Assembly (NCBI GenBank): GCA_039177505.1
Contig: JBCDFR010000013.1
Span: 1 to 64,000, forward strand
Direction: 5' to 3'
Length of the DNA stretch: 64,000 nucleotides
Source: JABSQH01 sp039177505
Lineage (GTDB): Bacteria > Actinomycetota > Acidimicrobiia > Acidimicrobiales > Ilumatobacteraceae
Shown here: positions 44,563 to 54,467 of the stretch, piece by piece
Layout of the letters: every line of letters starts with the position of its first letter
Numbering within the stretch: position 1 is the first letter of the stretch
Position numbers and translations under genes: made by a program
Notes under the pieces: generated by a model
Seen by the model: the letters and a program-made list of their open reading frames with translations, nothing else
What the model was told of the DNA's origin: nothing
The model's database searches: none

Positions 44563-47436
44563 TCACTCGGCCTGGTCACGGGCGATCAGACCGAGCACGG
44601 CGGTCCCGTACCGCTCGAGCTTGGCCGGGCCGATACCAGGAACGCGCCGCAACTCGGCCTCGTCCTGGGGCCATCGCTGGGCGATCGCCTCCATCGTCCG
44701 GTTGTCGAAGACGACGTAGGCGGGCTTACCGTCGCGCAACTCGTTGCGCAGCGCGCGCAACGCATCGATGCGCTGCGCGGTGACCGGGTCGACCGGCGTC
44801 GCTTCGGTCGGCGACGCGCCCCCGCGACGACTCGCCCCCGGGCGCGCGGATCCGGGCGATGGCGCCACCGTCTCGGTTGGAGGTGGCGGGGCGGTGAGCT
44901 CGTCGACGAACGGTGACGGCGCCGCGCCAGTCACGATCGTCGCCTCCCGCGACGCGCGCGTGAGCGCAACGTGGAAGAGTCGTCGCTCTTCCTCGACGTC
45001 CTCACTGAGACGGTGCGGATACTCGGCCGCCGATGCCTCGTGGACTATCACGACGGGCCACTCCTGGCCCTTCACTCGATGCACCGTCGACAGCGTGACC
45101 CCGTCGGCAGCGCGCTGTGTGGCGAACACGTTTCGGGCCCAGGTGACGAATCGGTTCGCCAGCGTTGCGCCTGCGTCGTCGGCGACCGCGTCATCGTCGT
45201 GGTCGAACACGGATGCCAGCTGCACCACAGCGGTGAGGTCGTCGCCCTGGGCCGCACGGTTCATCCCTCGACGGTGCGCATCGAGGGATTCGATCGACCC
45301 CGCGAGTCCGATGCGCTCCACCAGCATCAGCACCAACTCAGCACACGACGCCCCGTCTCTCAGTGTCTGCTGCAGAAGTTGAACGTCGGCCGCAAACTCT
45401 TCGAGGCGCGTGGCGTCACGTTCGTTGTTGAGCCGCTCGGCGAGGCGAAACAGCTCGACCACGTCACCTTGTTCGCAAATCCAGTCGGTAATGCGGGGAT
45501 GGAACGACCTCGATGGTCGGCGCAACGCCTCGCGCAGGTCGTCGGGCTCGAAGCGCACCCCGGTCCGGCGGCGCCGACCGACCGGCGCGACCGAGGCGAG
45601 GCGGAGCCATGCCAGAACGGCGCGCACCGCTGTGCGATCGAGGAACTCGAGTCCGACCCCACCACGAATGGGCACAGCGTCGACGGTGAGGGCTCCCTGC
45701 ACAGGCGCGAGCAAGGAGTTGACTCGCGTGAGCACCGCGATGTCGGCTGTCGCAACGCCATCGTCGATCGCGGCCCGCACCGCAGCACACGATGCACCGA
45801 CCGAATCAGCCGAGGAGGCCACCGTCCAGCCCTCGCCATCGGTAGTAGGCCGCGCCGCACGGATCGTCTTGGCAACCCGCCGACGGTTGTGGTGCAACAG
45901 ATTGTCGACCGCCTCCACGATCGATGGTGGACACCGATAGTTGACCTCCAACGGATGGCTCTGTGCCCCCGGAAACCACTCGGCGAAGTCGATCAACCAG
46001 CCGGGATCAGCACCGTTGTAGCCGTAGATCGTCTGGTCGTCGTCGCCCACACCGAACACCGCACCGTCGGGCGCCGCCAGCAGCCGAATCATCAACACGT
46101 GGGCCGGCGTGAGATCCTGGAACTCGTCGACGAGCATCACCCGACACGCTCGTTGCGCGGCGAGACGAGCGTCGGCGTCGGACAACAGCACACGGAGTGC
46201 CCGATCGATCTGACCATCGAAGTCGACCAACCCGCGACGCTCGAGCAGGGCGTCGTAGGTCGGCCACATTGCGCCCAGCCCGTCGACATCACCGTCGTAA
46301 CGCGCCTCGACCTCGTCGGGGTCGGCGAGCTGCAACCGAATTGCGCCGAGCGCCTCGATCCACGGTGCGACCGGGTCGCTGTTGCGCCGCCGGGGGAAAC
46401 TGACTAGATCGCCGATGATGCCTCGCACCTGTGGCTCATCGATCGTCTGCCATCGTCGCGGCTGTGCCGCGAACGGCGGGCTCCCGTTGACGATGGCGAG
46501 CGCGATCGAGTTGAGCGTGCGTACCTGCAGTCCGGGCAGGTCGGCAGTCCGTTCGGTCATCTCCTCCTGGGCCCGCTTGTTGAATGCAACGAGCGTGACC
46601 ACTTCGGACGGAAGCCGCCAGCGTTGGAGGAGATGCCGAGCTCGTTCGGTCAGCACTCGGGTCTTGCCCGAGCCGGCAGGGGCGATGATCCGGGCAACGC
46701 CGCCGGCGTGGGTCACCGCCGCGAGCTGATCGACGGCGAGGTCTGCTGTCGACTCGTTGCCGACCGGTGGAACGGCATCGGCTCCCAGAACGGCGTACGT
46801 TGCAGTGTGGACGACCGGCACGCCATCGATCGGCGGCACGATCCGGAGGGGCCCACCGTCGAGCCACACCCAGGTGCCATCCGCGAGTTGCACGTCGCCC
46901 ATCGCGCCCTCGTCGAGTTCGAGATCGGTGCGAGCGACCGAGTTCGACCACACCAGATGAGCCAGCTCATCGCGTTGGAATCCGAATCGGGGGCCGAGTA
47001 TCCGCGGGGCCTTGTCGGTCGACTCGGCCGAATCGCCCAACGACGGCACGGCATCGGGTGTCGATGGCACGATCACCGCGCGTCGACGTTCGTGACGAGC
47101 TGCCCGGAGCACTGCGAGCAACTCGTCGGGCGCAGCCACATCGGACTCGGCGATCGCGATGCGCGGCGCGTTGTCCCACGGCGCGGGCGTTGGTCCTGAG
47201 TCGCCCGCAGAGAGCACGAGGAAACGACCGAGATCGTCGGGGCCCGGGAGACGCAGTCGTTCGGTGTGCGCGGGAGCCGAGCGGCGAAGTGCCCGGGGGC
47301 TCGTCGGCGCCGATCGGGGACGTTCCCGCGACGCTGGCGCGGCAGGCGCACCGGAGGTGGGGTCGCCCTGCCAACACGCCCGTACCTCGGCCGGGGTGTC
47401 GTGGGTGCCGCCACAGTGAGCGCACCCGATCGCCAT
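44563..47436 (-). CDS. UvrD/Rep superfamily DNA helicase with HRDC domain
   Basis: 957 residues. N-terminal CAHCGGTHDTPAEVRACW looks like a small zinc-binding module. Walker A APAGSGKT is near 250, DEFQD near 435, GVGDDDQTIYGYNG and EVNYRCPPSI follow, then TVHRVKGQEWPVVIV and HVALTRA. The end has an HRDC domain (ALRALRNELRDGKPAYVVF). It resembles mycobacterial UvrD2 in domain content and probably acts in DNA repair. A TAGGGT box ends 7 nt before the ATG. Confidence 0.92.
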   Translation of the reverse strand: MAIGCAHCGGTHDTPAEVRACWQGDPTSGAPAAPASRERPRSAPTSPRALRRSAPAHTERLRLPGPDDLGRFLVLSAGDSGPTPAPWDNAPRIAIAESDVAAPDELLAVLRAARHERRRAVIVPSTPDAVPSLGDSAESTDKAPRILGPRFGFQRDELAHLVWSNSVARTDLELDEGAMGDVQLADGTWVWLDGGPLRIVPPIDGVPVVHTATYAVLGADAVPPVGNESTADLAVDQLAAVTHAGGVARIIAPAGSGKTRVLTERARHLLQRWRLPSEVVTLVAFNKRAQEEMTERTADLPGLQVRTLNSIALAIVNGSPPFAAQPRRWQTIDEPQVRGIIGDLVSFPRRRNSDPVAPWIEALGAIRLQLADPDEVEARYDGDVDGLGAMWPTYDALLERRGLVDFDGQIDRALRVLLSDADARLAAQRACRVMLVDEFQDLTPAHVLMIRLLAAPDGAVFGVGDDDQTIYGYNGADPGWLIDFAEWFPGAQSHPLEVNYRCPPSIVEAVDNLLHHNRRRVAKTIRAARPTTDGEGWTVASSADSVGASCAAVRAAIDDGVATADIAVLTRVNSLLAPVQGALTVDAVPIRGGVGLEFLDRTAVRAVLAWLRLASVAPVGRRRRTGVRFEPDDLREALRRPSRSFHPRITDWICEQGDVVELFRLAERLNNERDATRLEEFAADVQLLQQTLRDGASCAELVLMLVERIGLAGSIESLDAHRRGMNRAAQGDDLTAVVQLASVFDHDDDAVADDAGATLANRFVTWARNVFATQRAADGVTLSTVHRVKGQEWPVVIVHEASAAEYPHRLSEDVEEERRLFHVALTRASREATIVTGAAPSPFVDELTAPPPPTETVAPSPGSARPGASRRGGASPTEATPVDPVTAQRIDALRALRNELRDGKPAYVVFDNRTMEAIAQRWPQDEAELRRVPGIGPAKLERYGTAVLGLIARDQAE

Positions 47437-47443
47437 GTGTGCG

Positions 47444-47449
47444 ACCCTA
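47444..47449 (-). promoter_or_regulatory. -10 box TAGGGT, leaderless-type
   Basis: On the minus strand, ending 7 nt before the helicase ATG at 47436. The whole gap to the divergent gene is only 19 bp. Confidence 0.4.
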
Positions 47450-47455
47450 GCGATC

Positions 47456-48088
47456 ATGTCGATCGGACACGACGAGACGACCACCCCCGTCAATCCCGCC
47501 CTGAACCGGCCCGAGCTGATCCTCGTGCGTCACGGCGAGACCGAGTGGAGCAAGACCCGTCACCACACGGGACGGACCGACATTCCGCTGACCGAACACG
47601 GTCGCGACCAGGCCCGGCGGCTGAGTTCGGCGATCGCCTCCTTCCCCATCGTCCGCGTGTTCGCCAGCCCGTTGCAGCGCGCCTGGGACACGGCACAGCT
47701 GATGGGCCTCGACCCGACTGCCGACGACGACCTCCTCGAGTGGGACTACGGCGAATACGAGGGCCGGACGACCAACGAGATTCGCCTGGAGATCCCGGGA
47801 TGGTCGGTGTGGACGCATCCGATCGTCGGGGGCGAGTCGATCGACGAGGTCGGAGCGCGTTGTGACGACCTCATCACCAAGATGCTGGGACTCGAGGGAC
47901 CGATCGCGCTCGTCGCCCACGCCCACATCTTGAGGGTGCTCGGCGCCCGTTGGATCGAGGCGCCGTGCATAGAAGGTCAGCGGCTGGCGCTCGACACAAC
48001 CACGATCTCGCTGCTCGGCTGGGAGCGCGAGAACCGGGTGATCCGACGGTGGAACGATCCAGTCGGGTGGGAGTATGGCGCCATCTGA
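47456..48088 (+). CDS. Histidine phosphatase family protein (phosphoglycerate mutase-like)
   Basis: 210 residues. RHGETEW with the phosphate-accepting His26, the proton-donor Glu in LLEWDYGEYEGR, and second His in LVAHAHILRVL near 153. It is more like a broad phosphatase (CobC/GpgP/MSMEG-type) than glycolytic mutase, which is longer. Its start is 19 bp from the helicase start on the other strand. Confidence 0.9.
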   Translation: MSIGHDETTTPVNPALNRPELILVRHGETEWSKTRHHTGRTDIPLTEHGRDQARRLSSAIASFPIVRVFASPLQRAWDTAQLMGLDPTADDDLLEWDYGEYEGRTTNEIRLEIPGWSVWTHPIVGGESIDEVGARCDDLITKMLGLEGPIALVAHAHILRVLGARWIEAPCIEGQRLALDTTTISLLGWERENRVIRRWNDPVGWEYGAI

Positions 48089-48113
48089 TCGGCACCGCTC
48101 GCACGAGTTCGTC

Positions 48114-48407
48114 CTACCAGGCGATTTCGGGGAAACCGTACGTCACGCACAGACCTGCCCCGTTCACGATGAGCAGTGCCCCGATGATGGCGGCCACAGC
48201 GAACATCCGGCCCGGCGTGCGTCCCCCGGCCTGAGGGACCGGCATGTACCACTCCGGAAGCAGCGCACCCTGTTCGAGTCCACCATCGGGTCGCCACGGC
48301 TCGGCGCTATCGTCGAACACGTCGACGGGGGTTGCCGCCATGGCCAACTCGGCGAGTTCGTCGTCGCTCCACTCGCGATCGGCCACTGCGCTGCGGTCGT
48401 CGGTCAT
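48114..48407 (-). CDS. Small acidic protein with C-terminal membrane helix
   Basis: 97 residues: acidic cytoplasmic part (REWSDDELAELAMA, PVDVFDDSAEPW) and one membrane helix near the end (about 69-90). Preceded by a TACCGT box 8 nt before the ATG, which supports the start. No family recognised. Confidence 0.7.
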   Translation of the reverse strand: MTDDRSAVADREWSDDELAELAMAATPVDVFDDSAEPWRPDGGLEQGALLPEWYMPVPQAGGRTPGRMFAVAAIIGALLIVNGAGLCVTYGFPEIAW

Positions 48408-48415
48408 CGTCGAAC

Positions 48416-48421
48416 ACGGTA
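48416..48421 (-). promoter_or_regulatory. -10 box TACCGT, leaderless-type
   Basis: On the minus strand, ending 8 nt before the ATG at 48407. Confidence 0.4.
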
Positions 48422-48504
48422 CTTCGCGAAAGAAGACTGTCGAGCGCGAGTGCGTTGACGACTAATGTCGATAGCGCCAGACGAACACCGGGACGAGGGG
48501 ACAC

Positions 48505-49947
48505 ATGACCGACACCGTCGAGGCGACTACAGAAGACGACGGACCGCACATCGCCGGGCGATGGGCGTTCTGGCCAGCGTTGGTCGGCGCCGTCAGCATT
48601 ACTGCCGGAGTGGCGTTCGGCTACGACCAAGGGGTCATCGGTGGCGCACTCTCGTTCATGGCGGACGACTTCGGCTTCGGGAACTTCATCGAGGGCCTCA
48701 TTACGAGTTGGGTCACCATGGGGGCGCTGTTCGGGGCCCTTGCAGGTGGTGCGCTCGCCGATCGGTTCAGCCGCAAACGCGCCCTGATATTTGCTGCCTA
48801 CCTGTTCATGATCGGGGCGATCGTACAAGCGTTCGCACCAACGGTGCTGATCTTGATCGTCGGGCGATTCGTCATCGGGTTCGGCGTCGGTGTCGCCTCG
48901 GTTGCCGCACCGATGTTTGTTGCCGAGTCCGCCGCACCTGAGATTCGTGGCCGCCTCGTATCGGGGTATCAGCTGGCGATCACCATTGGTATTCTCGCTG
49001 CCCAGGTCGCCGACTATGTGCTCAGCGACGAGGGCCAGTGGCGCCTCATGGTTGGTCTGGCCGCTATTCCGGGGCTGCTGCTGTTGCTCGTGATGACCCC
49101 GGCGGTACACAGCCCGCGTTGGCTGGTTTCGGTCGGTCGAGTCGACGATGCTCGAGACGCGGTGTCGAAGTACCGCGGACCAAAGGTCGACGCCGACGCC
49201 CTGGTTGCCGAGATCGAGGAAAACCTGGCGGACGAACCCGAATCGAACTGGGGTGACCTGCTTGTCGGCGGGGCTCGCCGAGCGCTGATCGTCGCCGTCG
49301 GACTGGCGTTGTTCCAGCAGATCACCGGCATCAACTCCATCATCTACTACTCCAACCAGATCCTTGCCGATGCGGGCTTCAACACCGCGTCGTCGCAGGC
49401 CGGCGCCTCGCTGGTCTCGGTGGGGTGCGTCAACGTGGCGGCGACGTTCATCGCATTTGCGTTCGTCGATCGGCTCGGACGCCGACCGCTCTTGATGGCC
49501 GGGATGGCCGGCATGCTCCTCGGCCTGGTCGGCCTCAGCATCACCTTCCTCTTCGAAGCGCAACCCGACAACACCAACACCATCGTCGGGTCACTGTCGG
49601 TGATCTGGATGGTCGTGTACATCGCCTCGTTCGCCTTCTCGCTCGGCCCGGTGGTGTGGACGATCATCTCCGAGGTTTTTCCCAACCACATTCGGGCCAA
49701 GGGGATGTCGCTGGCGACCGCGGTCAACTGGGGCTCGGCGTTCCTGTTGACCTTGGTGTTCCCCGATCTGAGCGCCTGGCTCGGGAACTCCGCGACATTC
49801 GCCATCATGGCGGTGCTGACCTTCATCGCCATGGCCTGGACCTGGGCCAACGTGCCAGAAACCAAAGGCCGGTCCCTCGAAGACATCGCTGAGATGTTCG
49901 AACGCGACGACCTCAACCTTCCGCGTCCCCGCGCCGGCAAGTCGTGA
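48505..49947 (+). CDS. Sugar-porter family MFS transporter
   Basis: 480 residues, 12 membrane helices. Seen: FGYDQGVIGGAL in helix 1, the loop DRFSRKRAL, the sugar-porter blocks GRFVIGFGVGVASV and PMFVAESAAPEIRGR, FQQITGINSIIYYS in helix 7, DRLGRRPLL, and PETKGRSLEDI at the end. It likely imports a hexose, pentose or inositol with protons. GAGGGGAC lies before the ATG. The next gene starts in its stop (GTGA). Confidence 0.94.
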   Translation: MTDTVEATTEDDGPHIAGRWAFWPALVGAVSITAGVAFGYDQGVIGGALSFMADDFGFGNFIEGLITSWVTMGALFGALAGGALADRFSRKRALIFAAYLFMIGAIVQAFAPTVLILIVGRFVIGFGVGVASVAAPMFVAESAAPEIRGRLVSGYQLAITIGILAAQVADYVLSDEGQWRLMVGLAAIPGLLLLLVMTPAVHSPRWLVSVGRVDDARDAVSKYRGPKVDADALVAEIEENLADEPESNWGDLLVGGARRALIVAVGLALFQQITGINSIIYYSNQILADAGFNTASSQAGASLVSVGCVNVAATFIAFAFVDRLGRRPLLMAGMAGMLLGLVGLSITFLFEAQPDNTNTIVGSLSVIWMVVYIASFAFSLGPVVWTIISEVFPNHIRAKGMSLATAVNWGSAFLLTLVFPDLSAWLGNSATFAIMAVLTFIAMAWTWANVPETKGRSLEDIAEMFERDDLNLPRPRAGKS

Positions 49948-50369
49948 GCACGCCCGATCTGCCCACCTCCGCTCAGCGATGGGCAGACGAGGCTCGGCTT
50001 CACGTCAACGCCTTGTCCCCCGACGACTACGCGCGGCTGTTGCACGCCGATTTCGTTCAGGAGTCGCGCCGGTCGGCGCCGTTCACGTTCAATCGTGCAC
50101 AAGCCCTCGGCTCGGTCGACACGATGCGGCGGATGGGATTGCACGTCGGCGGCGTCGATGTGGCGGTCGCCGGCGCCTACCATCTCCTCACCCAGCGCCG
50201 CTATGAGCACCGACAGGGTGTGGTCGAGTTGCTTGCGGTGTCCGCGTGGACACCAGATGGCCTGTTGTTGCGGATGATCGAATTCGAGCTCGACGCGCTC
50301 GACGACGCCATGGGCGAGCTCGGCACGCTGGCAGGCGAGAATCCCATCATCGTCAACGCCGACCGGTAG
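49944..50369 (+). CDS. NTF2-like/SnoaL-like hypothetical protein
   Basis: 141 residues from a GTG that overlaps the transporter stop. Helix-then-sheet pattern (SPDDYARLLHADFVQESRR, then VDVAVAGAYHLLTQRRYEH and VVELLAVSAWTPDGLLLRMI) fits the NTF2-like fold, a cone-shaped ligand or enzyme scaffold. Function unknown; coupling suggests a link to the transported sugar (inference). Confidence 0.7.
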   Translation: MSTPDLPTSAQRWADEARLHVNALSPDDYARLLHADFVQESRRSAPFTFNRAQALGSVDTMRRMGLHVGGVDVAVAGAYHLLTQRRYEHRQGVVELLAVSAWTPDGLLLRMIEFELDALDDAMGELGTLAGENPIIVNADR

Positions 50370-50407
50370 GCCCACGGCCCACGCCGCGGTCGACGCACAG
50401 ACGCGCG

Positions 50408-52204
50408 CTACGGACGTTGTCGCCGGAGTCCGACCGCAACGCGTCGGCGAGCGTGTGGGTACACGTCCGAGAACAACGATTCGCCGGCGTCGGTCGCTAC
50501 GAGCAGGAGCTCGGCGTCCGCCGGCAACGGGGTGTACGGGTCAGGGTTGGCGCGCACGTCGTCGCCGCGGTCGACGGCTACCACGTTGCAACCCGTGCGC
50601 CGGTGCAGGTGCGACTCCGCAAGTGTCCGTCCGGCCAGCTCTGTGGGCACCGGCGAACGGAACACGTTCAGCCCGTGGGCCACGAGGAGCGTCTCGTCAC
50701 CCCGGAAGTGGTTCCAGATCGCGGCCGACCCCGTCGCTGCATACGACAACACAGCATCTGCGCCGGCTCGATACAGCGTGGAGACGTTGCGGTCGAGACG
50801 GGAACGGCTAACGACGCGGGCATCAGGCCGCAACCCGCGGCAATAGCGAGTCAGGTAGACGTTGACGTTGTCGTCGTGGGTCGTGATCAGGATCGAGCCC
50901 GCATCGGCAATCCCCGCTGCTTCGAGAATTGCACGGTCGGCGGCATCTCCGATCACGTACCTCGTCTCATCGCGTCGCCGCTCCGGAAGTTGTTCGACGA
51001 TCGTCGAGGAAACCCCTTCAGCGCCGAGGGTCGCTGCCACGGCCCGACCCACCCGTCCACCACCGATGATCAACGCACTCGGCGCGGCCGGCGCGTCGAG
51101 CCCGTAGGCGTCGTCGAACGTGCGTAGCTCATCGGGGCTGCCAGCGAGAATGAGCAGGGACGTGCTGCGCAACTCGGTATCGGCGGCTGCCACGGTGAAC
51201 TCACCACGTTCCCAGACACCGATGATGCCGACGTTCATCCGCTCGCGCAGTCGCATCTCGCCAAGCGTCTGACCGACCAACTCCGTGCCGACGACTCCGG
51301 CCTCAGCGATGCACAGTCCGCCGAAGGTGCCGATCACGTGGGTGGTGCCGGCCAGCCCAAGCGCCCGCTTGGCCATCGCCTCCCCGAGGACGTCTCCGAG
51401 CTGCACTACGCGGTCGGCGCCGGCGATCTCCAAGATGTCGACCGCTGCTGGCGAATTGGCGCTCGCGACGATGCCCACATCGGGTGCGATCTCGCGCACG
51501 GTGAACGCGATGTTGGTGTTCGTCTGGTCGTTCTGGGTGGCGACAACGAGGGCCGCCGACTCCACGCGGGCGTGGCGATAGGTCATCGGATCATCGAGCG
51601 GCCCGACCATCACTCGCCGCCCTTCGTCGTGGAGGCGGCCAGCTGCCTCCACATCGTCGACGATCACCACATACGGCACCTCGGCTCGTGTGGCGTGTTC
51701 GATCACGTCTTCCTCCACCGGCCCGAGCGCGGTGAGGATGAGATGACCGGTCGTCGCCTCCGACACGCGGCGCGGCGCCCGACGCGCCTCGCGTTCATTC
51801 ATCCACGGGATGAACACGAACTGGATGAACACGAACGGCAGCATCACCAGCAGAAACGCCGACCCCGACAACAGCACGATCACCGAGAACACCCGACCGG
51901 CGTCGGACTCGAACGTGATATCGCCGAATCCGAGCGTGGTCATCGTGGTCAGCGTCCAATAGACGCTGGTCGGCCACGAGAACGAGCGACCCTCGCGGTC
52001 CATGAGCTCGTGGAAAACCGTGCTGAAAATGCCGACCATCACGACGAACGCGAGCAGCAGCACGACGATGGTCTTGAGTTGGCGACGCCGCTCGGCACGT
52101 CGGGCCGCCTGACGGGTCCGTTCGTCGTCGGCCAGCATCGCGCTGGGGGTTCCACCCACGCGTTGGCTGACCTGGGCAATCGTTGCGCCCAGCGACTTCA
52201 GCAC
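50408..52204 (-). CDS. K+ channel with two RCK/TrkA domains
   Basis: 598 residues. Two membrane helices with a pore loop between; selectivity filter TLGFGD at 90-95. Then two RCK units: the first from about 150 (HLILTALGPVEEDVIEHATR), the second from about 385 (ALIIGGGRVGRAVAATLG with the NAD-type Gly motif). It is a ligand-gated K+ channel of the MthK/GsuK type. Starts at a GTG after a TAACGT box. Confidence 0.94.
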   Translation of the reverse strand: MLKSLGATIAQVSQRVGGTPSAMLADDERTRQAARRAERRRQLKTIVVLLLAFVVMVGIFSTVFHELMDREGRSFSWPTSVYWTLTTMTTLGFGDITFESDAGRVFSVIVLLSGSAFLLVMLPFVFIQFVFIPWMNEREARRAPRRVSEATTGHLILTALGPVEEDVIEHATRAEVPYVVIVDDVEAAGRLHDEGRRVMVGPLDDPMTYRHARVESAALVVATQNDQTNTNIAFTVREIAPDVGIVASANSPAAVDILEIAGADRVVQLGDVLGEAMAKRALGLAGTTHVIGTFGGLCIAEAGVVGTELVGQTLGEMRLRERMNVGIIGVWERGEFTVAAADTELRSTSLLILAGSPDELRTFDDAYGLDAPAAPSALIIGGGRVGRAVAATLGAEGVSSTIVEQLPERRRDETRYVIGDAADRAILEAAGIADAGSILITTHDDNVNVYLTRYCRGLRPDARVVSRSRLDRNVSTLYRAGADAVLSYAATGSAAIWNHFRGDETLLVAHGLNVFRSPVPTELAGRTLAESHLHRRTGCNVVAVDRGDDVRANPDPYTPLPADAELLLVATDAGESLFSDVYPHARRRVAVGLRRQRP

Positions 52205-52210
52205 GCTGCC

Positions 52211-52216
52211 ACGTTA
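52211..52216 (-). promoter_or_regulatory. -10 box TAACGT, leaderless-type
   Basis: On the minus strand, ending 6 nt before the GTG at 52204 of the K+ channel gene. Confidence 0.4.
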
Positions 52217-52289
52217 GAGGGTCCGGCGACCATCACGGCAGACGCCGTGGTGCGGAGTGTGCGAACCTCGCGTGATGCGCGCCTTGCCG

Positions 52290-52940
52290 ATGAACGACGA
52301 ACTGCTCCGCTACGCGATCGATCACGCCAATCCCACTGCCGACCCGGTCGCCGCCGAACTCGCAGCGGTCACGGCCGAGCGGTTCGGTGGACGATCGGCG
52401 ATGAACATCGCCGAAGACCAGGGGCGGTTCTTACAGATGCTCGTCGAGATCAGCGGCGCGTCGACCGTTATCGAGGTCGGCACCTTCACGGGGATGTCGG
52501 CGCTGTGGCTCGCTCGCGGGTTGCCGCCCGGCGGAAAGCTGGTCTGTTTCGAGCTGGTCGACAGGTATCTCGACACCGCCCGCAACGCATGGCGCGCCGC
52601 CGGGGTCGACGATCGCATCGAGGTACGGATCGGCCCTGCTGCGCACGGCTTGGCGGCGCTGCCAGAACACCCTCACGTCGATCTGGCATTCATCGACGCC
52701 GACAAGGTCGGCTACCGCTCCTATCTCGACCTGCTGCTCCCCCGCTTGACGAGGCATGGCACGATCGCCGTCGACAACGTGTTGTGGGGTGGTGGGGTGA
52801 TCGACGCCGACGACTCGACCAGCGACACCCGGGCACTCCGGGCCTTCAACCGTCACGTCGCCGACCATGACGAGCTCGACGCGGTAGTGCTCACCGTCGG
52901 CGACGGCGTGACCCTCATCCGCCACCGCAACCGGGCATAA
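52290..52940 (+). CDS. SAM-dependent O-methyltransferase (COMT-like family 3)
   Basis: 216 residues. SAM motif VIEVGTFTGMSALWLA, acidic FELVDRYLDTARNAW, metal-site block VDLAFIDADKVGYRSYLDLLL and HGTIAVDNVLWGGGV are all typical of the caffeoyl-CoA/catechol O-methyltransferase group, which needs a divalent metal. The acceptor is unknown. ATG 52290 is used; ATG 52275 is possible. Confidence 0.92.
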   Translation: MNDELLRYAIDHANPTADPVAAELAAVTAERFGGRSAMNIAEDQGRFLQMLVEISGASTVIEVGTFTGMSALWLARGLPPGGKLVCFELVDRYLDTARNAWRAAGVDDRIEVRIGPAAHGLAALPEHPHVDLAFIDADKVGYRSYLDLLLPRLTRHGTIAVDNVLWGGGVIDADDSTSDTRALRAFNRHVADHDELDAVVLTVGDGVTLIRHRNRA

Positions 52941-53009
52941 CGATTCGGCAACGGGCGGGGACCAGAGCGGCCACGCACGGTCGCGGGGCCATCACGGGAG
53001 CAGGAGGCG

Positions 53010-53015
53010 TAGTCT
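53010..53015 (+). promoter_or_regulatory. -10 box TAGTCT, leaderless-type
   Basis: Ends 6 nt before the ATG at 53022 of tldD. Confidence 0.4.
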
Positions 53016-53021
53016 CGCCAC

Positions 53022-54467
53022 ATGACGCTGATCGAAACGCCGACGCTTGCCGACCGGCTACGCCGCGCCCTGCCCAACGATGTCGACTACGCAACACTGC
53101 GGCTCGTCGACGAGCGGTCCGAGCGATTGCGGGTCCGTCGCGACACGCTCGAACCGTTGCACACCGAATTCGATACTGGCGCCATGATCACGGTCTGGAA
53201 CGGCGGAGGCCTGGGCTATGCGGCAACCGCCGATCTCAGCGATGACGGTCTCGCCGACGCCGGCCGGCGGGCCACCGACTGGGCGCGGCGCACCGCCGAC
53301 GCGATGGTCGGCACCATTCCGGCCCCCGACCGTCCCACCGGGACATATGCATCGCCGGTCGAGGTCAGCTGGGACTCGATGCCACTCGACGATCGCATCG
53401 AGTTGCTCCAGCAGCAGTCGCTCCGACTCGGGACCGACGAACGGATCGTCGACTGGGGCGCCAGCCTGACCCGCCGCGACGTCGACCAACTGTTGGTCAC
53501 GTCCGACGATGGTGCCGTCGAGCAGCGATTCCGCTTCGTGTATCCGAGTCTCAGCGCAACGGCCAATGAGGGCACCAATACCCAGATCCGCACGTTCGGA
53601 GCGCATGCGTTCTGCGGACAAGGAGGCGCCGAGGTACTCGGCAGATATGGCTTCGGCGACGCGGCAACGCGCATTGCCGAGCAGGCGGTCGAGCTGCTCT
53701 CGGCACCCAACTGCCCGACCGACAGGATGGACGTACTGCTCGCGCCCGACCAGATGGTGCTGCAGATCCACGAGTCGATCGGCCACCCCCTCGAACTCGA
53801 CCGCATCCTGGGAGACGAGCGCAACTACGCCGGCACGAGCTTCGTCTCCCCGGACATGTTCGGCAGCTTCCAATACGGCTCCGAGTTGCTGAATGTGACC
53901 TACGACCCGACAGTCGAGGGCCAACTGGCGAGTTTCGGATTCGACGACGACGGCACCCCTGCGGAGCGGCAGTATCTGATCCGCAACGGTGTGCTCGAGC
54001 GAGGCCTCGGCGGCACTGTCAGCCAGGCCCGAAGCGGCCTTCCCGGCGTCGCCACCTCGCGTGCAGCGGGTTGGAATCGACCGCCGATTGATCGGATGTC
54101 GAACCTCAACGTCGAGCCGGGCGACTCGACCGTCGACGAACTGATCGCGTCGATCGAACGCGGGGTGTACTTCCACACGAACAATTCATGGTCGATCGAC
54201 GACAGCCGCAACAAGTTCCAGTTCGGCTGCGAATACGGCGAGCTGATCGAGAACGGCGAGATCGTGGGAGCCGTCCGCAACCCCAGCTACCGGGGTATCT
54301 CCTCGGCGTTCTGGCGCAATCTGCGCGGCGTTGCCGACAACGACAGTTTCACCGTGATGGGCACGCCGAACTGTGGCAAAGGCGAGCTGAATCAGATGAT
54401 CGGCACGGGACACGCATCGCCGGCGTGCTTGTTCACCGACGTCGAGGTGTTCGGGGGTGACCAATGA
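53022..54467 (+). CDS. tldD: TldD-family metalloprotease subunit
   Basis: 481 residues. Zinc site HESIGH at 250-255 (H250, E251, H255) with GHPLELDRI after it, the TldD catalytic signature. N-terminal domain about 10-200, C-terminal domain with NLNVEPGDSTVDELIASIE and NPSYRGIS. With TldE it forms a heterodimer that trims unfolded or modified peptides, including microcin and quinohaemoprotein-type substrates in other bacteria. Overlaps tldE by 4 bp. Confidence 0.95.
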   Translation: MTLIETPTLADRLRRALPNDVDYATLRLVDERSERLRVRRDTLEPLHTEFDTGAMITVWNGGGLGYAATADLSDDGLADAGRRATDWARRTADAMVGTIPAPDRPTGTYASPVEVSWDSMPLDDRIELLQQQSLRLGTDERIVDWGASLTRRDVDQLLVTSDDGAVEQRFRFVYPSLSATANEGTNTQIRTFGAHAFCGQGGAEVLGRYGFGDAATRIAEQAVELLSAPNCPTDRMDVLLAPDQMVLQIHESIGHPLELDRILGDERNYAGTSFVSPDMFGSFQYGSELLNVTYDPTVEGQLASFGFDDDGTPAERQYLIRNGVLERGLGGTVSQARSGLPGVATSRAAGWNRPPIDRMSNLNVEPGDSTVDELIASIERGVYFHTNNSWSIDDSRNKFQFGCEYGELIENGEIVGAVRNPSYRGISSAFWRNLRGVADNDSFTVMGTPNCGKGELNQMIGTGHASPACLFTDVEVFGGDQ